NCBI GenBank assembly: GCA_963829505.1
Contig: CAWHIL010000004.1
Location: 124,001 to 188,000 of the forward strand
Length of the DNA: 64,000 nucleotides
Source of the DNA: Roseiarcus sp963829505
Lineage (GTDB): Bacteria > Pseudomonadota > Alphaproteobacteria > Rhizobiales > Beijerinckiaceae
Direction of reading: 5' to 3'
The position numbers and the translations under genes were made by a program. The notes below the pieces were generated by a model. That model was given only the letters and a program-made list of their open reading frames with translations, was not told the origin of the DNA and did no database searches. The stretch's first letter is position 1; each line of letters opens with the position of its first letter. Positions 1 to 8,575 of this stretch are shown here, one piece after another.

Positions 1-1
1 G

Positions 2-613
2 GGCATCGGCAATCTGACCCAGGTTGCGGACCTGCGTCATCGCGTCCGGCGGGTTCGCTGGTTCCGCGAGACGTTCAGGCAGCAGGCCGACGAGATCGGG
101 CGGCGATTTCACTTCCAGTACCGGGTCGACGAACGCGGTTTGGTCAGCGCCTTCTTCCGCTGGGCGAAGGCGTTCGAGTTGCAGCGCGCCGCGGGCCGCC
201 GCAACCGGCGTGACTTCGCCGTCTTCGCCGCGGGCCTCATGCTGCGCGAACTCTGCCAGTCGAACCCTGCGCGCCGGATCGGGGCCGGCCAGTTCGACAA
301 TCTCATCCCGCCGGAGCCGATGGCCGGGACCTGCAAATTCTGGCCGGAAGGCTATCTCTACGCCGCCTATTGCATGCGTCTCGTGCGCGCCATCCTCGTC
401 CAGGATTTCGCCGAGGACGTGCCGGACAATCCGCTGATGACGGATGTCCGCGTCTGGCAGTCCTTCCGCGAGAATTTCAAGGACAATCCCTCGACCGCGA
501 TCGGCTTCTTCGATCTCTTCATGGGCGTCGAGCCCAACTGGAGTTTCCCCGAGAATTTCAGCCGCCGGCCGGGCGCCAGCGCCCCACGGCTGAACGCGGA
601 AGAGGACGCCTAA
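2..613 (+). CDS. Hypothetical protein, 5' end outside window
   Basis: The reading frame is open from the first complete codon of the window to the TAA at 611-613, so the gene starts upstream and at least 203 residues are visible. The visible part is Arg-rich near its start, then has a mixed-composition globular region with several aromatic residues (for example FWPEGYLYAAYCMRL) and a hydrophilic tail. I see no signal peptide, no membrane segment and no motif I recognise, so I assign no function. It is followed by an intergenic repeat and then by the PTS operon, with which it probably has no operonic link. Confidence 0.6.
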   Translation, partial: GIGNLTQVADLRHRVRRVRWFRETFRQQADEIGRRFHFQYRVDERGLVSAFFRWAKAFELQRAAGRRNRRDFAVFAAGLMLRELCQSNPARRIGAGQFDNLIPPEPMAGTCKFWPEGYLYAAYCMRLVRAILVQDFAEDVPDNPLMTDVRVWQSFRENFKDNPSTAIGFFDLFMGVEPNWSFPENFSRRPGASAPRLNAEEDA

Positions 614-614
614 A

Positions 615-715
615 GCGTTCGGCGATTCGGGCGAAATCGCCGAACGCCCCGCCTCCTTTGATTTTAAGCGCGCTTATCGCGAAAACCGGAATCCACTTTT
701 TCGCCGCGCGCTCTC
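615..715. repeat. Intergenic repeat family B, copy 1
   Basis: A hairpin (GCGTTCGGCGATT, then GAAATCGCCGAACGC) is followed by a block containing TATCGCGAAAACCGGAATCC and CGCCGCGCGCTCT. The same arrangement with substitutions occurs at 62360-62457. It lies directly after a stop codon and so could also act as a transcription terminator. The rest of the gap up to 856 shows nothing else recognisable. Confidence 0.7.
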
Positions 716-856
716 GCCGCCTCGGAACAGGCTCCGGCTGCAGCGTGGCGTCATCGACGAAGATTTGGATCCGGGCGCGTCGCGAACCTCTTCGCCGGCC
801 ATCGCTTTTGCATCGCCGTCGAATTTTCCATTTGGTACATATTGACAGTCTTAGAT

Positions 857-867
857 ACATGTGTTCA
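857..867 (-). promoter_or_regulatory. Candidate SorC operator upstream of the PTS operon
   Basis: Read on the minus strand this is TGAACACATGT, a match to TGAACACNNGT, which also occurs twice between the SorC-type regulator and the dehydrogenase operon (8502-8512 and 8535-8545). It overlaps the spacer and -10 area of a possible promoter whose -35 would be TTGACA at 842-847 (the -10, TCAATT, is weak). Binding by the SorC regulator is inference. Confidence 0.45.
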
Positions 868-934
868 ATTCGACATGGTTAAAGAACGACAAGCCCGCGC
901 GCCCAATTCGAGGCGCATGTCGGCGGAGGAAACG

Positions 935-1375
935 ATGGCCTGGTGGCAATATGCCTTGCTCGCGCTGGCGATCGCCTGGGTGCTTCAGGCCTGGGGCGTC
1001 TGGCGTCAGACGCAACATTATCAGCGCGTGTTTTCCGACCTCAGGCGAAGCTGGTCCGACGGCGTGCTCGGCGTCGGCGCGGCCCCGGCGCGGCTCGGCA
1101 AGGGCGTCATCGCCATGGCGGTCGTCGATCCCGCGGGCGTCGTCCGGACCGTCAGGGTGATGCAGGGCCGCAGCGTCTTCGCCGAATTCAAATCCCGCGA
1201 CGATCTCGTCGGCGTCTCGCTCGCCGACCTCAAGGCCCGGATCGCGGCGCCGGGCTTCGATTCCGGCCTTGCGGTCGCGATCGGCAAGGCGATCGAACAG
1301 ATCGAGAAGGTCGGCGCCCAGACCGAGGGCGCGACGGGCGCGGCGGGAACGGCCGCCGCGTTCAAATTGGCATGA
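935..1375 (+). CDS. srlM: Glucitol operon activator-like protein GutM/SrlM
   Basis: This 146-residue protein starts at an ATG four bases after GGAGGA (925-930). An N-terminal membrane segment of about 18 residues (AWWQYALLALAIAWVLQ) is followed by a soluble domain typical of GutM, a small membrane-anchored protein encoded with glucitol-family PTS genes. In E. coli GutM activates the srl operon; its mechanism is poorly known. Here it is the first gene of a run with the EIIC, EIIBC and EIIA components, which supports the assignment. An in-frame ATG at 917 is a possible alternative start. The last 15 or so residues are Ala/Gly-rich and poorly conserved. Confidence 0.75.
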   Translation: MAWWQYALLALAIAWVLQAWGVWRQTQHYQRVFSDLRRSWSDGVLGVGAAPARLGKGVIAMAVVDPAGVVRTVRVMQGRSVFAEFKSRDDLVGVSLADLKARIAAPGFDSGLAVAIGKAIEQIEKVGAQTEGATGAAGTAAAFKLA

Positions 1376-1419
1376 CTTGAGACCAGACCCATCGCTGGTC
1401 GAAGCTGGAGGAGGCGTGA

Positions 1420-2136
1420 ATGCTTGTGGCGCATCTCATGACACACGGGCCTCGTATGGCCGAATACGCGGCGCTCGCCGGACCGCCTGATCAACTGGCG
1501 CGCGCCGCCCACGACATGATCGTGCTGGTTCAGGCCGCGCCCGCCGATTTCGCCGAGAAGGTGAAGGCGGCCGCGCAGGAGGAGCAGCTCGGCTGGCTGA
1601 CCACCATCGGCAAGCACTTCATCGGCGTCTTCCAGCAGGGCGGCCAGGTGTTCGCCAGCTTCGTCACCGGCATCATTCCGACGCTCGTCGTGCTGATGAC
1701 GGCGTTCTACGCGCTCATCGGCCTTGTCGGCGAAGACCGAGTTCACGGCGTCGCGCGCGCCGCGGGCCGCACCTTCCTGACGCGCTACACGGTGCTCCCC
1801 GTGCTCGCGATGTTCTTCCTGACCAACCCGATGGCCTACACCTTCGGCACCTTCCTCGACGAGAAGTACAAGCCCGCCTTCTATGATTCGGCGGTGTCGT
1901 TCTGCCACCCGATCACCGGGCTCTTTCCGCACGCCAACCCCGGCGAATATTTCGTCTGGGGCGGCGTTCTCGTCGCGCTGCTCGAACTGGAGAAAGCGGG
2001 CAAGGTGCCGGCGTCCTTCCATGTGACGGTCGCCATCTACTACTTCATCGTCGGCGTGATCGTGATCCTGCTCAAGGGCATGCTCACCGAACGGATCACC
2101 GCTTTCATGGCCCGCCGTCAAGGCGTCGAACTCTAG
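1420..2136 (+). CDS. srlA: PTS glucitol/sorbitol-family EIIC subunit (SrlA/GutA)
   Basis: This 238-residue membrane protein forms one half of the sugar channel of a glucitol-type phosphotransferase transporter. It matches E. coli SrlA over its core: the region after residue 65 (FIGVFQQGGQVFASFVTGI), the EKYKP segment and the GLFPHANPGEYFVWGG segment. About four hydrophobic segments are visible. GGAGGAGG lies just before the ATG, so I keep this start, although it gives an N-terminal extension of roughly 50 residues over the enterobacterial protein (187 residues). srlE follows 18 bases downstream. The substrate need not be sorbitol; this family also moves other polyols. Confidence 0.88.
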   Translation: MLVAHLMTHGPRMAEYAALAGPPDQLARAAHDMIVLVQAAPADFAEKVKAAAQEEQLGWLTTIGKHFIGVFQQGGQVFASFVTGIIPTLVVLMTAFYALIGLVGEDRVHGVARAAGRTFLTRYTVLPVLAMFFLTNPMAYTFGTFLDEKYKPAFYDSAVSFCHPITGLFPHANPGEYFVWGGVLVALLELEKAGKVPASFHVTVAIYYFIVGVIVILLKGMLTERITAFMARRQGVEL

Positions 2137-2154
2137 GACTGGGGGCAGAGCGCT

Positions 2155-3195
2155 ATGGCTACCGATACCAAATACAAGGCTGTGAAAATCACCCGCGGAC
2201 GTCAGGGATGGGGCGGCCCGCTCGTCATCTCGCCGACGCCCGAGCGCGACAAGATCGTCGCCGTGACCGGGGGCAAGATTCCCGACATCGCCTACCGCAT
2301 CGCCGAATTGACCGGCGGGACGGTGGTCGACGGGTTCCGCGCGCCCCCGCCCGAGAGCGAGATGGCCTGCGTGGTCGTCGACTGCGGCGGCACCGCGCGC
2401 TGCGGCGTCTACCCGCGCAAGCGCATCCCGACGATCAACATTACTCCGGTCGGACAGTCGGGTCCGCTCGCCCAGTTCATCACCGAGGACATCTACGTGT
2501 CCGGCGTCGGCGTCAACGATATCGCGCCCGCCGACGGTTCGGCGCCGGTGACGCTCGCCGGGACGGGCGCGGCTGCTGCCGGCGCGGCGGCGTCGACCGC
2601 GCCGAGACCGGCCTCGGCGGCTGCGGCTGCGGCTGCCGCTGCCGCCAGCGCTGGCGGCTCGGGCGGCATCATCGATATCATTGCCTCGATCGGCCGCGCG
2701 ACGGGCAGGGTGGTCGGCATCTTCTTCAACGCCGGCCGCAAGACCATCGACCAGGTGATCCGCAACGTCCTGCCGTTCATGGCGTTCGTGACCATGCTGA
2801 TCGGCCTGATCCTCTACACCGGCATCGGCGACATTCTGGCGAGGCCGATGGGTCCGCTCGCCAACAACATCTTCGGTCTCCTCGTCATCTCGGCGATCTG
2901 CGGCCTGCCGTTCCTGTCCCCGATCTTGGGGCCGGGCGCGGTCATCGCGCAGGTCATCGGCGTGGCGATCATCGGACCGCAGATCGCCAACGGGACGATC
3001 GCGCCGGCAATGTCTCTGCCGGCGCTCTTCGCCTACGACACCCAAGTCGGCTGTGACTTCATCCCCGTCGGGCTCGCGCTCGGCGAGGCGCAACCGCAAA
3101 CGATCGAAATCGGCGTGCCCGCGGTTCTGTTCAGTCGACAGATCATGGGGCCGGTCTCCGTGGTGATCGCCTGGATCGCCAGCTTCTTCCTGTAA
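2155..3195 (+). CDS. srlE: PTS glucitol/sorbitol-family EIIBC subunit (SrlE)
   Basis: This 346-residue protein carries the phosphoryl-accepting IIB domain and the second half of the membrane channel. The IIB domain (about 1-130) shows DCGGTARCGVYPRKRIPT with Cys77 and Cys83; this family is phosphorylated on a Cys in this motif. A long Ala-rich linker (about 135-170) is followed by a hydrophobic IIC part with FMAFVTMLIGLI and the conserved GPGAVIAQVIGV and CDFIPVGLALGEA segments. It is slightly longer than E. coli SrlE (319 residues) because of the linker. It sits between srlA and srlB in one operon, as in enterobacteria. The unusual linker does not remove any catalytic motif. Confidence 0.9.
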   Translation: MATDTKYKAVKITRGRQGWGGPLVISPTPERDKIVAVTGGKIPDIAYRIAELTGGTVVDGFRAPPPESEMACVVVDCGGTARCGVYPRKRIPTINITPVGQSGPLAQFITEDIYVSGVGVNDIAPADGSAPVTLAGTGAAAAGAAASTAPRPASAAAAAAAAAASAGGSGGIIDIIASIGRATGRVVGIFFNAGRKTIDQVIRNVLPFMAFVTMLIGLILYTGIGDILARPMGPLANNIFGLLVISAICGLPFLSPILGPGAVIAQVIGVAIIGPQIANGTIAPAMSLPALFAYDTQVGCDFIPVGLALGEAQPQTIEIGVPAVLFSRQIMGPVSVVIAWIASFFL

Positions 3196-3214
3196 CCGGA
3201 GAGGACGACACGGG

Positions 3215-3592
3215 ATGCGCTGCTTCACCACAATCGTCACGGCGGTCAGCGACGAGGCAAGAGAACTCGTCGGCGAAGGGGTCCTCATCCTCTTCGCCGA
3301 AGGGGCGCCGCCGGAGCTTGCCGAAGTGTCGGTCCTGCATCGCGTCCAAAAGGAGCCTACGGCGGCGCCGCCCGCCGTAGGCGCGACCCTCAGCGTTGCG
3401 GGGATCGCAAGCCGCATCACCGCGATGGGCGACTACGCCTGGAAGAAGGTCGGCGAGATCGGGCATGTGGTGGTGACCTACAACGGTGCCGGAGAAGCGC
3501 CGCGCCCCGGCGAAATCACCGTCGAGCCGGTCGATCTCGAAGGCCTCGCTGCGGCGCTGAAGCCGGGCGCGGAGATCTGGGTCGAGACCTGA
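3215..3592 (+). CDS. srlB: PTS glucitol/sorbitol-family EIIA subunit (SrlB)
   Basis: This 125-residue cytoplasmic protein matches the size of E. coli SrlB (123) and should relay phosphate from HPr to the IIB domain of SrlE. Shared features are the early ILFAEGAPPELAEVSVLH segment and the EIGHVVVTYNG segment, whose His84 lies where the family conserves a His. A GGAGAGGA ribosome-binding site precedes the ATG, and srlE ends 19 bases upstream. The HPr-EI fusion gene starts 111 bases downstream, in the same direction, so a single transcript for the whole PTS is likely. Confidence 0.88.
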   Translation: MRCFTTIVTAVSDEARELVGEGVLILFAEGAPPELAEVSVLHRVQKEPTAAPPAVGATLSVAGIASRITAMGDYAWKKVGEIGHVVVTYNGAGEAPRPGEITVEPVDLEGLAAALKPGAEIWVET

Positions 3593-3703
3593 CGCGAAGT
3601 CGAGGCTGCGGTTTGCTACTCCTCCGCGGGTGCGCAGGTCGCGGGGGCGAAGCGAGGGCGAGCGTCGTTCGCTTGCGTCGCCAATGTTCGTCCGGAGGCC
3701 AAG

Positions 3704-5719
3704 GTGCTTGAACGCAAAGTCGTGGTTCGCCTGAACGAGGGCCTGCACGCCCGCCCGGCCACCCAGTTCGTCAAGCTCGCCCGCAGCTTCAACGCCGACA
3801 TCGAGGTGGTGCGCGGCGACAAAAGCGCCAACGCCAAGAGTTCGGTCAAGCTGATGCTGCTCAGCGTCAAGGAGGACGAGGAGATCGTCGTCCGCGCCAA
3901 CGGCCTCGACGAGGCGGAGGCGATCGAGGCGCTCTGCCGCTACGCCGGCCACGGCGACGCGGACGCGCCCGACGCGACAGTCCAGCCCGTCGTATCTCCG
4001 GCCGCAGCGCCGCAGGCGGCGAACTCTGCGCCGTCCCGCGACTCCGCTCCTCCTGCAAGCGGGCCGGCTGCGGCGCCGTCCAATTCGCGCCTCATTGCTT
4101 CGTCTTCCATCGTGCGCGGGGCGCCCGCGAGCGCCGGCGCTGCGATCGGCCCTGCCTTCGCCTTCCTCCCGGTGCGCATCGACCCGCCACGCCGGGTCCT
4201 CGCCGACGATGAGATCGAGGCCGAACTCTCGAGGCTGCGCGAGGCGCGGGCCGCGGTCGAGCGCGAGCTCGAGGCGCGCACGACCGCCGCGCCGCCCGGC
4301 ACGCAGGAAGTGGACATTCTCGCAGCGCTCGCCGAAATCGGCCGCGACGACGAGCTCTTCGGCCGCATGACGGCGCATGTGCGATCGGGCTTCGACGCGG
4401 TCAGCGCGGCGCTCGACGCCGGCCAGGAAGTCGCACGGGAATTCGAGCAGCTCGAGGACGCCTACATGCGCGCCCGCGGCGAGGACGTGCTCGCCTACGC
4501 GCGCCGGGTCGCGCTCGCGCTGCTCGGCGAGCACGACGCCAGTCTGACCGACGTCCCGCCGGGCGCAATCGTGCTTGCCGACGATATCAGCGCCTTCGAT
4601 CTCGCGGGCGCGGCGATCGAAACCTTCGGCGGCCTCGTCAGCCTCAAGGGCGGCGCCACCTCGCACGTCGCCATCATCGCGCGATCGTATGGCGTGCCGG
4701 CGGTGCTCGGCCTCGACGTCGACCCCGATCGCGTGCGGGCGGCGAGGCTCGTGGGGCTCGACGGGACGACCGGCGAGGTCGCGCTCGATCCGGACCCGGA
4801 CATCGCGGCCGTGTTCCGGGCCCGCGTCGCCGAAACCGCGGCGCGCAAGGAGCGGCTTGCAGCCTACGCCAGGATGGAGCCGAGGACGCGCGACGGGCGG
4901 CTGATCGAGATCGGCGCCAACCTCGGGTCGCTCAAGGAAATCGAGGCGGCCCTGAAGGCGGGCGCGATGGGCGTCGGGCTCTTCCGCACCGAACTTCTCT
5001 TCATGGAGCGCAAGCGCCCGCCGACCGAGCAGGAGCAGGCGACGGTCTATCTGGCGCTCGCCGAAGCCTTCGCCCCGCGCACCGTGATCGTCAGAACCCT
5101 CGACATCGGCGGCGACAAGTCGACGCCGGGCATCTTCGTGCCCCACGAGGACAATCCGTTTCTCGGCTGGCGGGGCGTGAGACTCTGCCTCGATCAGCCC
5201 GACGTGTTCAAGCCGCAGATCCGCGCCCTCCTGCGCGCCGCGACCCGCGGCAATCTCAAGGTCATGATTCCGATGGTCGCCGACGTCGAGGAGATCCGCG
5301 CCACCCGGCGGGTGATCGAGGAATGCCGCCAGGAGCTCGAGGCCGAGGGCGTTCCGCATCGGGCGTTCGAACTCGGCATCATGGCGGAAACCCCGGCGGC
5401 CGCGCTGGCAGCCGACGCGCTCGCCCGCGAGGCCGCCTTCATCTCGATCGGAACCAACGATCTCACCCAATACGTGATGGCCGCCGATCGCATGAACCCG
5501 CGCGTCGGCCGGCTCAATCGCGCCGATCACCCCGCGGTCTTGAAAGCCGTCGCCATGATCTGCGAGGCGGCGCGCGCGGCGGGAATTTGGGTCGGCGTTT
5601 GCGGCGAAGCGGCGGCCAGGCCCGAGATGATCGAAAAGTTCGTTGCGCTCGGCGTGACCGAACTCAGCATGAGTCCGGCCTCGATCCCGCTCGCCAAGAA
5701 ATGCGTCACCGAACTATGA
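3704..5719 (+). CDS. HPr-Enzyme I fusion phosphotransferase
   Basis: This 671-residue protein joins the two general PTS proteins. Residues 1-85 are an HPr domain with the phosphorylation site His15 in GLHARPA and Ser46 at the usual regulatory position. An Ala/Pro linker (about 90-130) leads into Enzyme I, which has the phospho-His motif GGATSHVAII (His321), RTLDIGGDKSTPG, and the active-site Cys633 in VGVCGEAAARPE. It takes phosphate from phosphoenolpyruvate and passes it to SrlB. A GTG start is preceded by GGAGG at 3694-3698. Many alphaproteobacteria have only the nitrogen PTS; this is a dedicated sugar-type pair placed beside its transporter. No EIIA of another family is fused to it. Confidence 0.92.
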   Translation: MLERKVVVRLNEGLHARPATQFVKLARSFNADIEVVRGDKSANAKSSVKLMLLSVKEDEEIVVRANGLDEAEAIEALCRYAGHGDADAPDATVQPVVSPAAAPQAANSAPSRDSAPPASGPAAAPSNSRLIASSSIVRGAPASAGAAIGPAFAFLPVRIDPPRRVLADDEIEAELSRLREARAAVERELEARTTAAPPGTQEVDILAALAEIGRDDELFGRMTAHVRSGFDAVSAALDAGQEVAREFEQLEDAYMRARGEDVLAYARRVALALLGEHDASLTDVPPGAIVLADDISAFDLAGAAIETFGGLVSLKGGATSHVAIIARSYGVPAVLGLDVDPDRVRAARLVGLDGTTGEVALDPDPDIAAVFRARVAETAARKERLAAYARMEPRTRDGRLIEIGANLGSLKEIEAALKAGAMGVGLFRTELLFMERKRPPTEQEQATVYLALAEAFAPRTVIVRTLDIGGDKSTPGIFVPHEDNPFLGWRGVRLCLDQPDVFKPQIRALLRAATRGNLKVMIPMVADVEEIRATRRVIEECRQELEAEGVPHRAFELGIMAETPAAALAADALAREAAFISIGTNDLTQYVMAADRMNPRVGRLNRADHPAVLKAVAMICEAARAAGIWVGVCGEAAARPEMIEKFVALGVTELSMSPASIPLAKKCVTEL

Positions 5720-5749
5720 CCGAGCCAAGACCGGGGCCATGACCGAGCG

Positions 5750-6418
5750 ATGACCTCGTGGCCGAGCCTGATCATCTTCGACTGCGACGGCGTTCTGGTC
5801 GACAGCGAGCTTCTGTCGACGAGAGCCTATAACGACATCCTCGCGCCGATCGGCCTCGAGGTCTCGGACGGCGTCTGGGCCGAGTGCGTCGGCCTCAAGC
5901 AGGCCGATATCTTCGCGCGGATCGAAAAGGCGGGCGGGCGGCCGATCGGGCAGGCAATCCGCGAACGGCTGTGGCCGCGCATGCGCGAACTGTTTGCGGC
6001 GGAACTGAAGCCGACGCCCGGCCTTCCCGACTTTTTGCGCGCCTCGGCTGTCGCCCGCTGCGTCGCCTCGTCTTCCGACCTCGAGCGCATTCGCTTCAGC
6101 CTCGCCGCCGCGGGGGTCGCCCCCTTTTTCGGCGAGGCCGTGTTCTCGACGGGGATGGTGGCGCGCGGCAAGCCGGCCCCCGACATCTATCTGCACGCCG
6201 CGGCCGAAATGGGCGTCTCGCCAAGCGGCGCCGTCGTCATCGAGGATTCGGCGCCGGGGGTGCGGGGCGCGACGGCGGCTGCGATGCGCGCGATCGGCTA
6301 TCTCGGCGGCGCCCATGTCGGCCCCGATCATGGGCCACGTCTCATCGACGCCGGGGCTGAGGTCGTGGCGCGCGACTGGAGGGAGGTCGGCCGGGCTCTG
6401 GCGTCGATGGCGTCATAA
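5750..6418 (+). CDS. HAD-superfamily phosphatase/phosphomutase-like hydrolase
   Basis: This 222-residue protein belongs to the beta-phosphoglucomutase/phosphatase branch of the HAD superfamily. Motif I is FDCDGVLVDSE with the nucleophile Asp and the acid/base Asp two residues later. Motif II is near VASSSDL, motif III is the Lys of KPAPDIYL, and motif IV is IEDSAPGV. The helical cap lies between motifs I and II. It starts 30 bases after the PTS fusion gene, so it may act on the phosphorylated sugar or polyol that the PTS delivers. That link is inference from position; phosphatase and mutase activities cannot be told apart here. Confidence 0.85.
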   Translation: MTSWPSLIIFDCDGVLVDSELLSTRAYNDILAPIGLEVSDGVWAECVGLKQADIFARIEKAGGRPIGQAIRERLWPRMRELFAAELKPTPGLPDFLRASAVARCVASSSDLERIRFSLAAAGVAPFFGEAVFSTGMVARGKPAPDIYLHAAAEMGVSPSGAVVIEDSAPGVRGATAAAMRAIGYLGGAHVGPDHGPRLIDAGAEVVARDWREVGRALASMAS

Positions 6419-6510
6419 GCGTCCCGCGGCCGGGGCGGCAGGCTTCCGGTCCCCGGCGTCCGCCCGCAAACCGGCGCGGAACCGCCTCGCAAAGATCCCG
6501 CCGTCTTGGT

Positions 6511-7320
6511 ATGGTTAAGAAATCAGGTGATGGCGCGACCCCCGTGACCAGGACGCATATCTCGGACCACCTCCTTCTGGCCGTCAAGGACCAGTTGCGC
6601 AACGTGCGCTACCGGCTGCGGCGGAGCGCGCGGCCGGAGGGTCAGCGCGCCCTGCGGTTCACGCCCCACGTGCCGCTGCCCGTCGCGCTCGCCGCCAACG
6701 CCGTCTTTTCCCAGGTCGAGGCCGCGGCGAGCGCCTTCATGCCCGAGCAGCAGCGCCAGGCGAACGCGTCCTTTCCGCAACCCATCTCCGCCTACGTGAG
6801 CCCGAGGGCGGAGGAGGAGAAGCTCTTCGTTCCGGAAATCTACTATGCGTTGAAAGGTCTCCTGCGCCGTTTCGGATTGAGCCTGTTCCTCGTCTCGGAG
6901 CAGGCGGTCGACGAGGCCCTGTCCTCGTTCCGGTCGCTTCACGGCGATCTGATCCGTGTCGTCCTCAACGCGTCGCGTTCGCCGGCCGAGCGATCCGACG
7001 CCGCGGTCCGGCTGTCCGCCGCGCTCGCCGCCGAACTGGCCGCGGTTCATCCGGTTCGCGAGATCGTGTCGAACGCGCTCGGCGAGCAGGCGCCGAAGAA
7101 TCTCTCGCACGCGCCGAACGACTATTGCGCGCTGACGCTCGGGCTGGCGATCGCGCTGGCGTCGAAGGACAATTCGAACGGCGATCTCGACGCTCTCGTC
7201 AACTCGGCCGATCTCGCCGTGGACGCGCGGTTTGCGGAATTGTCGGCGGCTCTGCGCAGCGGAGACCCGACCGCGGCGCTTGCGCAGGAGTTCGCGGCGA
7301 TGACGCCGTTTCTGCCCTGA
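6511..7320 (+). CDS. Protein of unknown function
   Basis: This 269-residue protein is Ala- and Leu-rich, probably mostly helical, with no signal peptide or clear membrane segment. I do not recognise its family. It has a basic N-terminal region (about 20-45), a segment PQPISAYVSPRAEEEKLF near 90-105, and long alternating hydrophobic/charged stretches. It starts 92 bases after the HAD gene and ends convergently 10 bases from the SorC regulator gene. Alternative in-frame starts exist, including GTG at 6544. It may belong to the PTS transcript, but nothing in the sequence ties it to sugar metabolism. Confidence 0.6.
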   Translation: MVKKSGDGATPVTRTHISDHLLLAVKDQLRNVRYRLRRSARPEGQRALRFTPHVPLPVALAANAVFSQVEAAASAFMPEQQRQANASFPQPISAYVSPRAEEEKLFVPEIYYALKGLLRRFGLSLFLVSEQAVDEALSSFRSLHGDLIRVVLNASRSPAERSDAAVRLSAALAAELAAVHPVREIVSNALGEQAPKNLSHAPNDYCALTLGLAIALASKDNSNGDLDALVNSADLAVDARFAELSAALRSGDPTAALAQEFAAMTPFLP

Positions 7321-7330
7321 TCGCGCCGCC

Positions 7331-8344
7331 TCACTTCGCTTTCTTGCCGACAACGCCGTCATCGAGCAGCAGACCGGCGGTCGCTTCGTCCGTGATCACG
7401 AGCGTTGGGCGCAGCAACTTGAAAGCGCCGATCAGAGATTTGATCTTCTCCCTGCCGCCGGCGACGAGCACGCGCACGGGCGCCGCGGCGAGCGTCGAGA
7501 GCGGAATGCTCATGACCCGCTTGTTGATCGAATGATCGACGATGCGTCCGTCTTCGTCGAAGAAATTGTAGAGCAGGTCGCCGACCGCGCCGCAGGCGCG
7601 GAGTTCCCGCAGTTCCGTGTTCGAAAGCACGCCGTAATAGTTGGTCGTGGATTGCGGCGTCGTCGTGCCGACGCCGACGACGACGGCGTCGAGCGACTTC
7701 GACAGGTCGTAGACCTCCTTGAGCCCGCACCGCTCGATGAGCGTGCGCTTCGTTTCGGCGCTGTCGACCACTGCGGGCGCCGCGAGCAGGTAGCAATCGG
7801 CCATGAAGACGCGCGAGAACTGCCATGCGAATTCGGCCGGATTGTAGTGGCGGGCGCGCGTGATGCCGCCGAGTAGCGAGACGACGCTGAGGTTCGGGAC
7901 TTGCCGCTCCTGAATGAAGCCGAGCGTGCGATTGAGGGTATTGCCCCATCCCAGGCCGATCTTCATGCCGGGGCGCAACATCTGCGAGATCGCGTCCCCG
8001 GCCGCCGCAGCGACGGCATTGGCCGGATCGCTCCGTTCGGACGAGATCGGCGCCGCCACGACCTCCGGCAGGCCAAACTTCTTCTGCACGTCGAATTCGA
8101 GCCGCGACAGTCCGACGATGTCTCGGCTCAGCGCCATTCGCACTTCGTTCAGGCCGCGCGCCTCCGCAAGCAGCCGCACCACCGTGATGCGCCCGATGCC
8201 GAGCGCGTCGGCGATGGCGCTCTGCGTCATCTCCTCGACGTAATACATCCAGGCGACGCGCTGGCGGAGCCGCGGCGCGCGGCGCCCAAGCGCTTCGGTG
8301 AGATCAGGCCCGCGAGCTTCGCTCGACTTCACGCCCTTTGGCAC
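7331..8344 (-). CDS. SorC/DeoR-type sugar-responsive transcriptional regulator
   Basis: This 337-residue protein has an N-terminal helix-turn-helix (about 28-65, with MTQSAIADALGIGRITVVRLL) and a SorC-type sugar-phosphate-binding domain. Typical C-terminal motifs are GLGWGNTLNRTL, VVSLLGGI, VVVGVGTTTPQ and the late CGAVGDLLYNFFDEDG segment. Members of this family are usually released from DNA by a phosphorylated sugar, which fits a gene placed between a PTS operon and a catabolic operon. The start is a GTG; in-frame codons a little downstream are possible. It is divergent from the oxidoreductase-dehydrogenase operon, across a 467-bp gap with two copies of a shared motif. Confidence 0.88.
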   Translation of the reverse strand: MPKGVKSSEARGPDLTEALGRRAPRLRQRVAWMYYVEEMTQSAIADALGIGRITVVRLLAEARGLNEVRMALSRDIVGLSRLEFDVQKKFGLPEVVAAPISSERSDPANAVAAAAGDAISQMLRPGMKIGLGWGNTLNRTLGFIQERQVPNLSVVSLLGGITRARHYNPAEFAWQFSRVFMADCYLLAAPAVVDSAETKRTLIERCGLKEVYDLSKSLDAVVVGVGTTTPQSTTNYYGVLSNTELRELRACGAVGDLLYNFFDEDGRIVDHSINKRVMSIPLSTLAAAPVRVLVAGGREKIKSLIGAFKLLRPTLVITDEATAGLLLDDGVVGKKAK

Positions 8345-8501
8345 TTTCGCCCCGCTTCAGAAGCGCCGCGACCCGGGAGGTTGGCGCGCCCGGCCTATTC
8401 TCGGTTCGGCGCCGGCGCGCCGGTGAATGCCGCTCATTTCCCACGCTGTCAATCGCGGCGGCGCGATCCGCCGTCCAGCTCCTGTTCGAGGAGGCGACCG
8501 T

Positions 8502-8545
8502 TGAACACTTGTGCAGCGTTAACGCGAAAAGTTCTGAACACTAGT
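8502..8545 (+). promoter_or_regulatory. Two candidate SorC operators, 33 bp apart
   Basis: TGAACACTTGT (8502-8512) and TGAACACTAGT (8535-8545) are direct repeats 33 bp apart, about three helical turns, placed immediately upstream of a strong -35 box. The same motif lies in inverted orientation upstream of the PTS operon at 857-867. The rest of the 467-bp gap (8345-8501 and 8576-8811) shows no gene that I can support. Confidence 0.55.
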
Positions 8546-8546
8546 C

Positions 8547-8575
8547 TTGACAAAGTGCAAAAAGTTCACTATCCG
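8547..8575 (+). promoter_or_regulatory. Sigma70-type promoter of the oxidoreductase/dehydrogenase operon
   Basis: TTGACA (8547-8552) is separated by 17 bases from TATCCG (8570-8575). The spacer holds GTGCAAAAAGTTCAC (8556-8570), an imperfect inverted repeat that could be a further operator half-pair. Transcription from here would leave a leader of about 230 bases before the ATG at 8812. Confidence 0.55.

Noticed and set aside
1021..3420. Long open frame (799 codons) on the minus strand across the PTS genes
   Set aside because: It is Arg/Asp-rich and low in hydrophobic content, typical of the antisense shadow of a GC-rich gene. The plus-strand genes have clear family matches and ribosome-binding sites.
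3143..5530. Long minus-strand frame over the HPr-EI gene
   Set aside because: It has shadow composition (Arg/Asp/Gly-rich), no motifs, and the plus strand carries all Enzyme I catalytic motifs.
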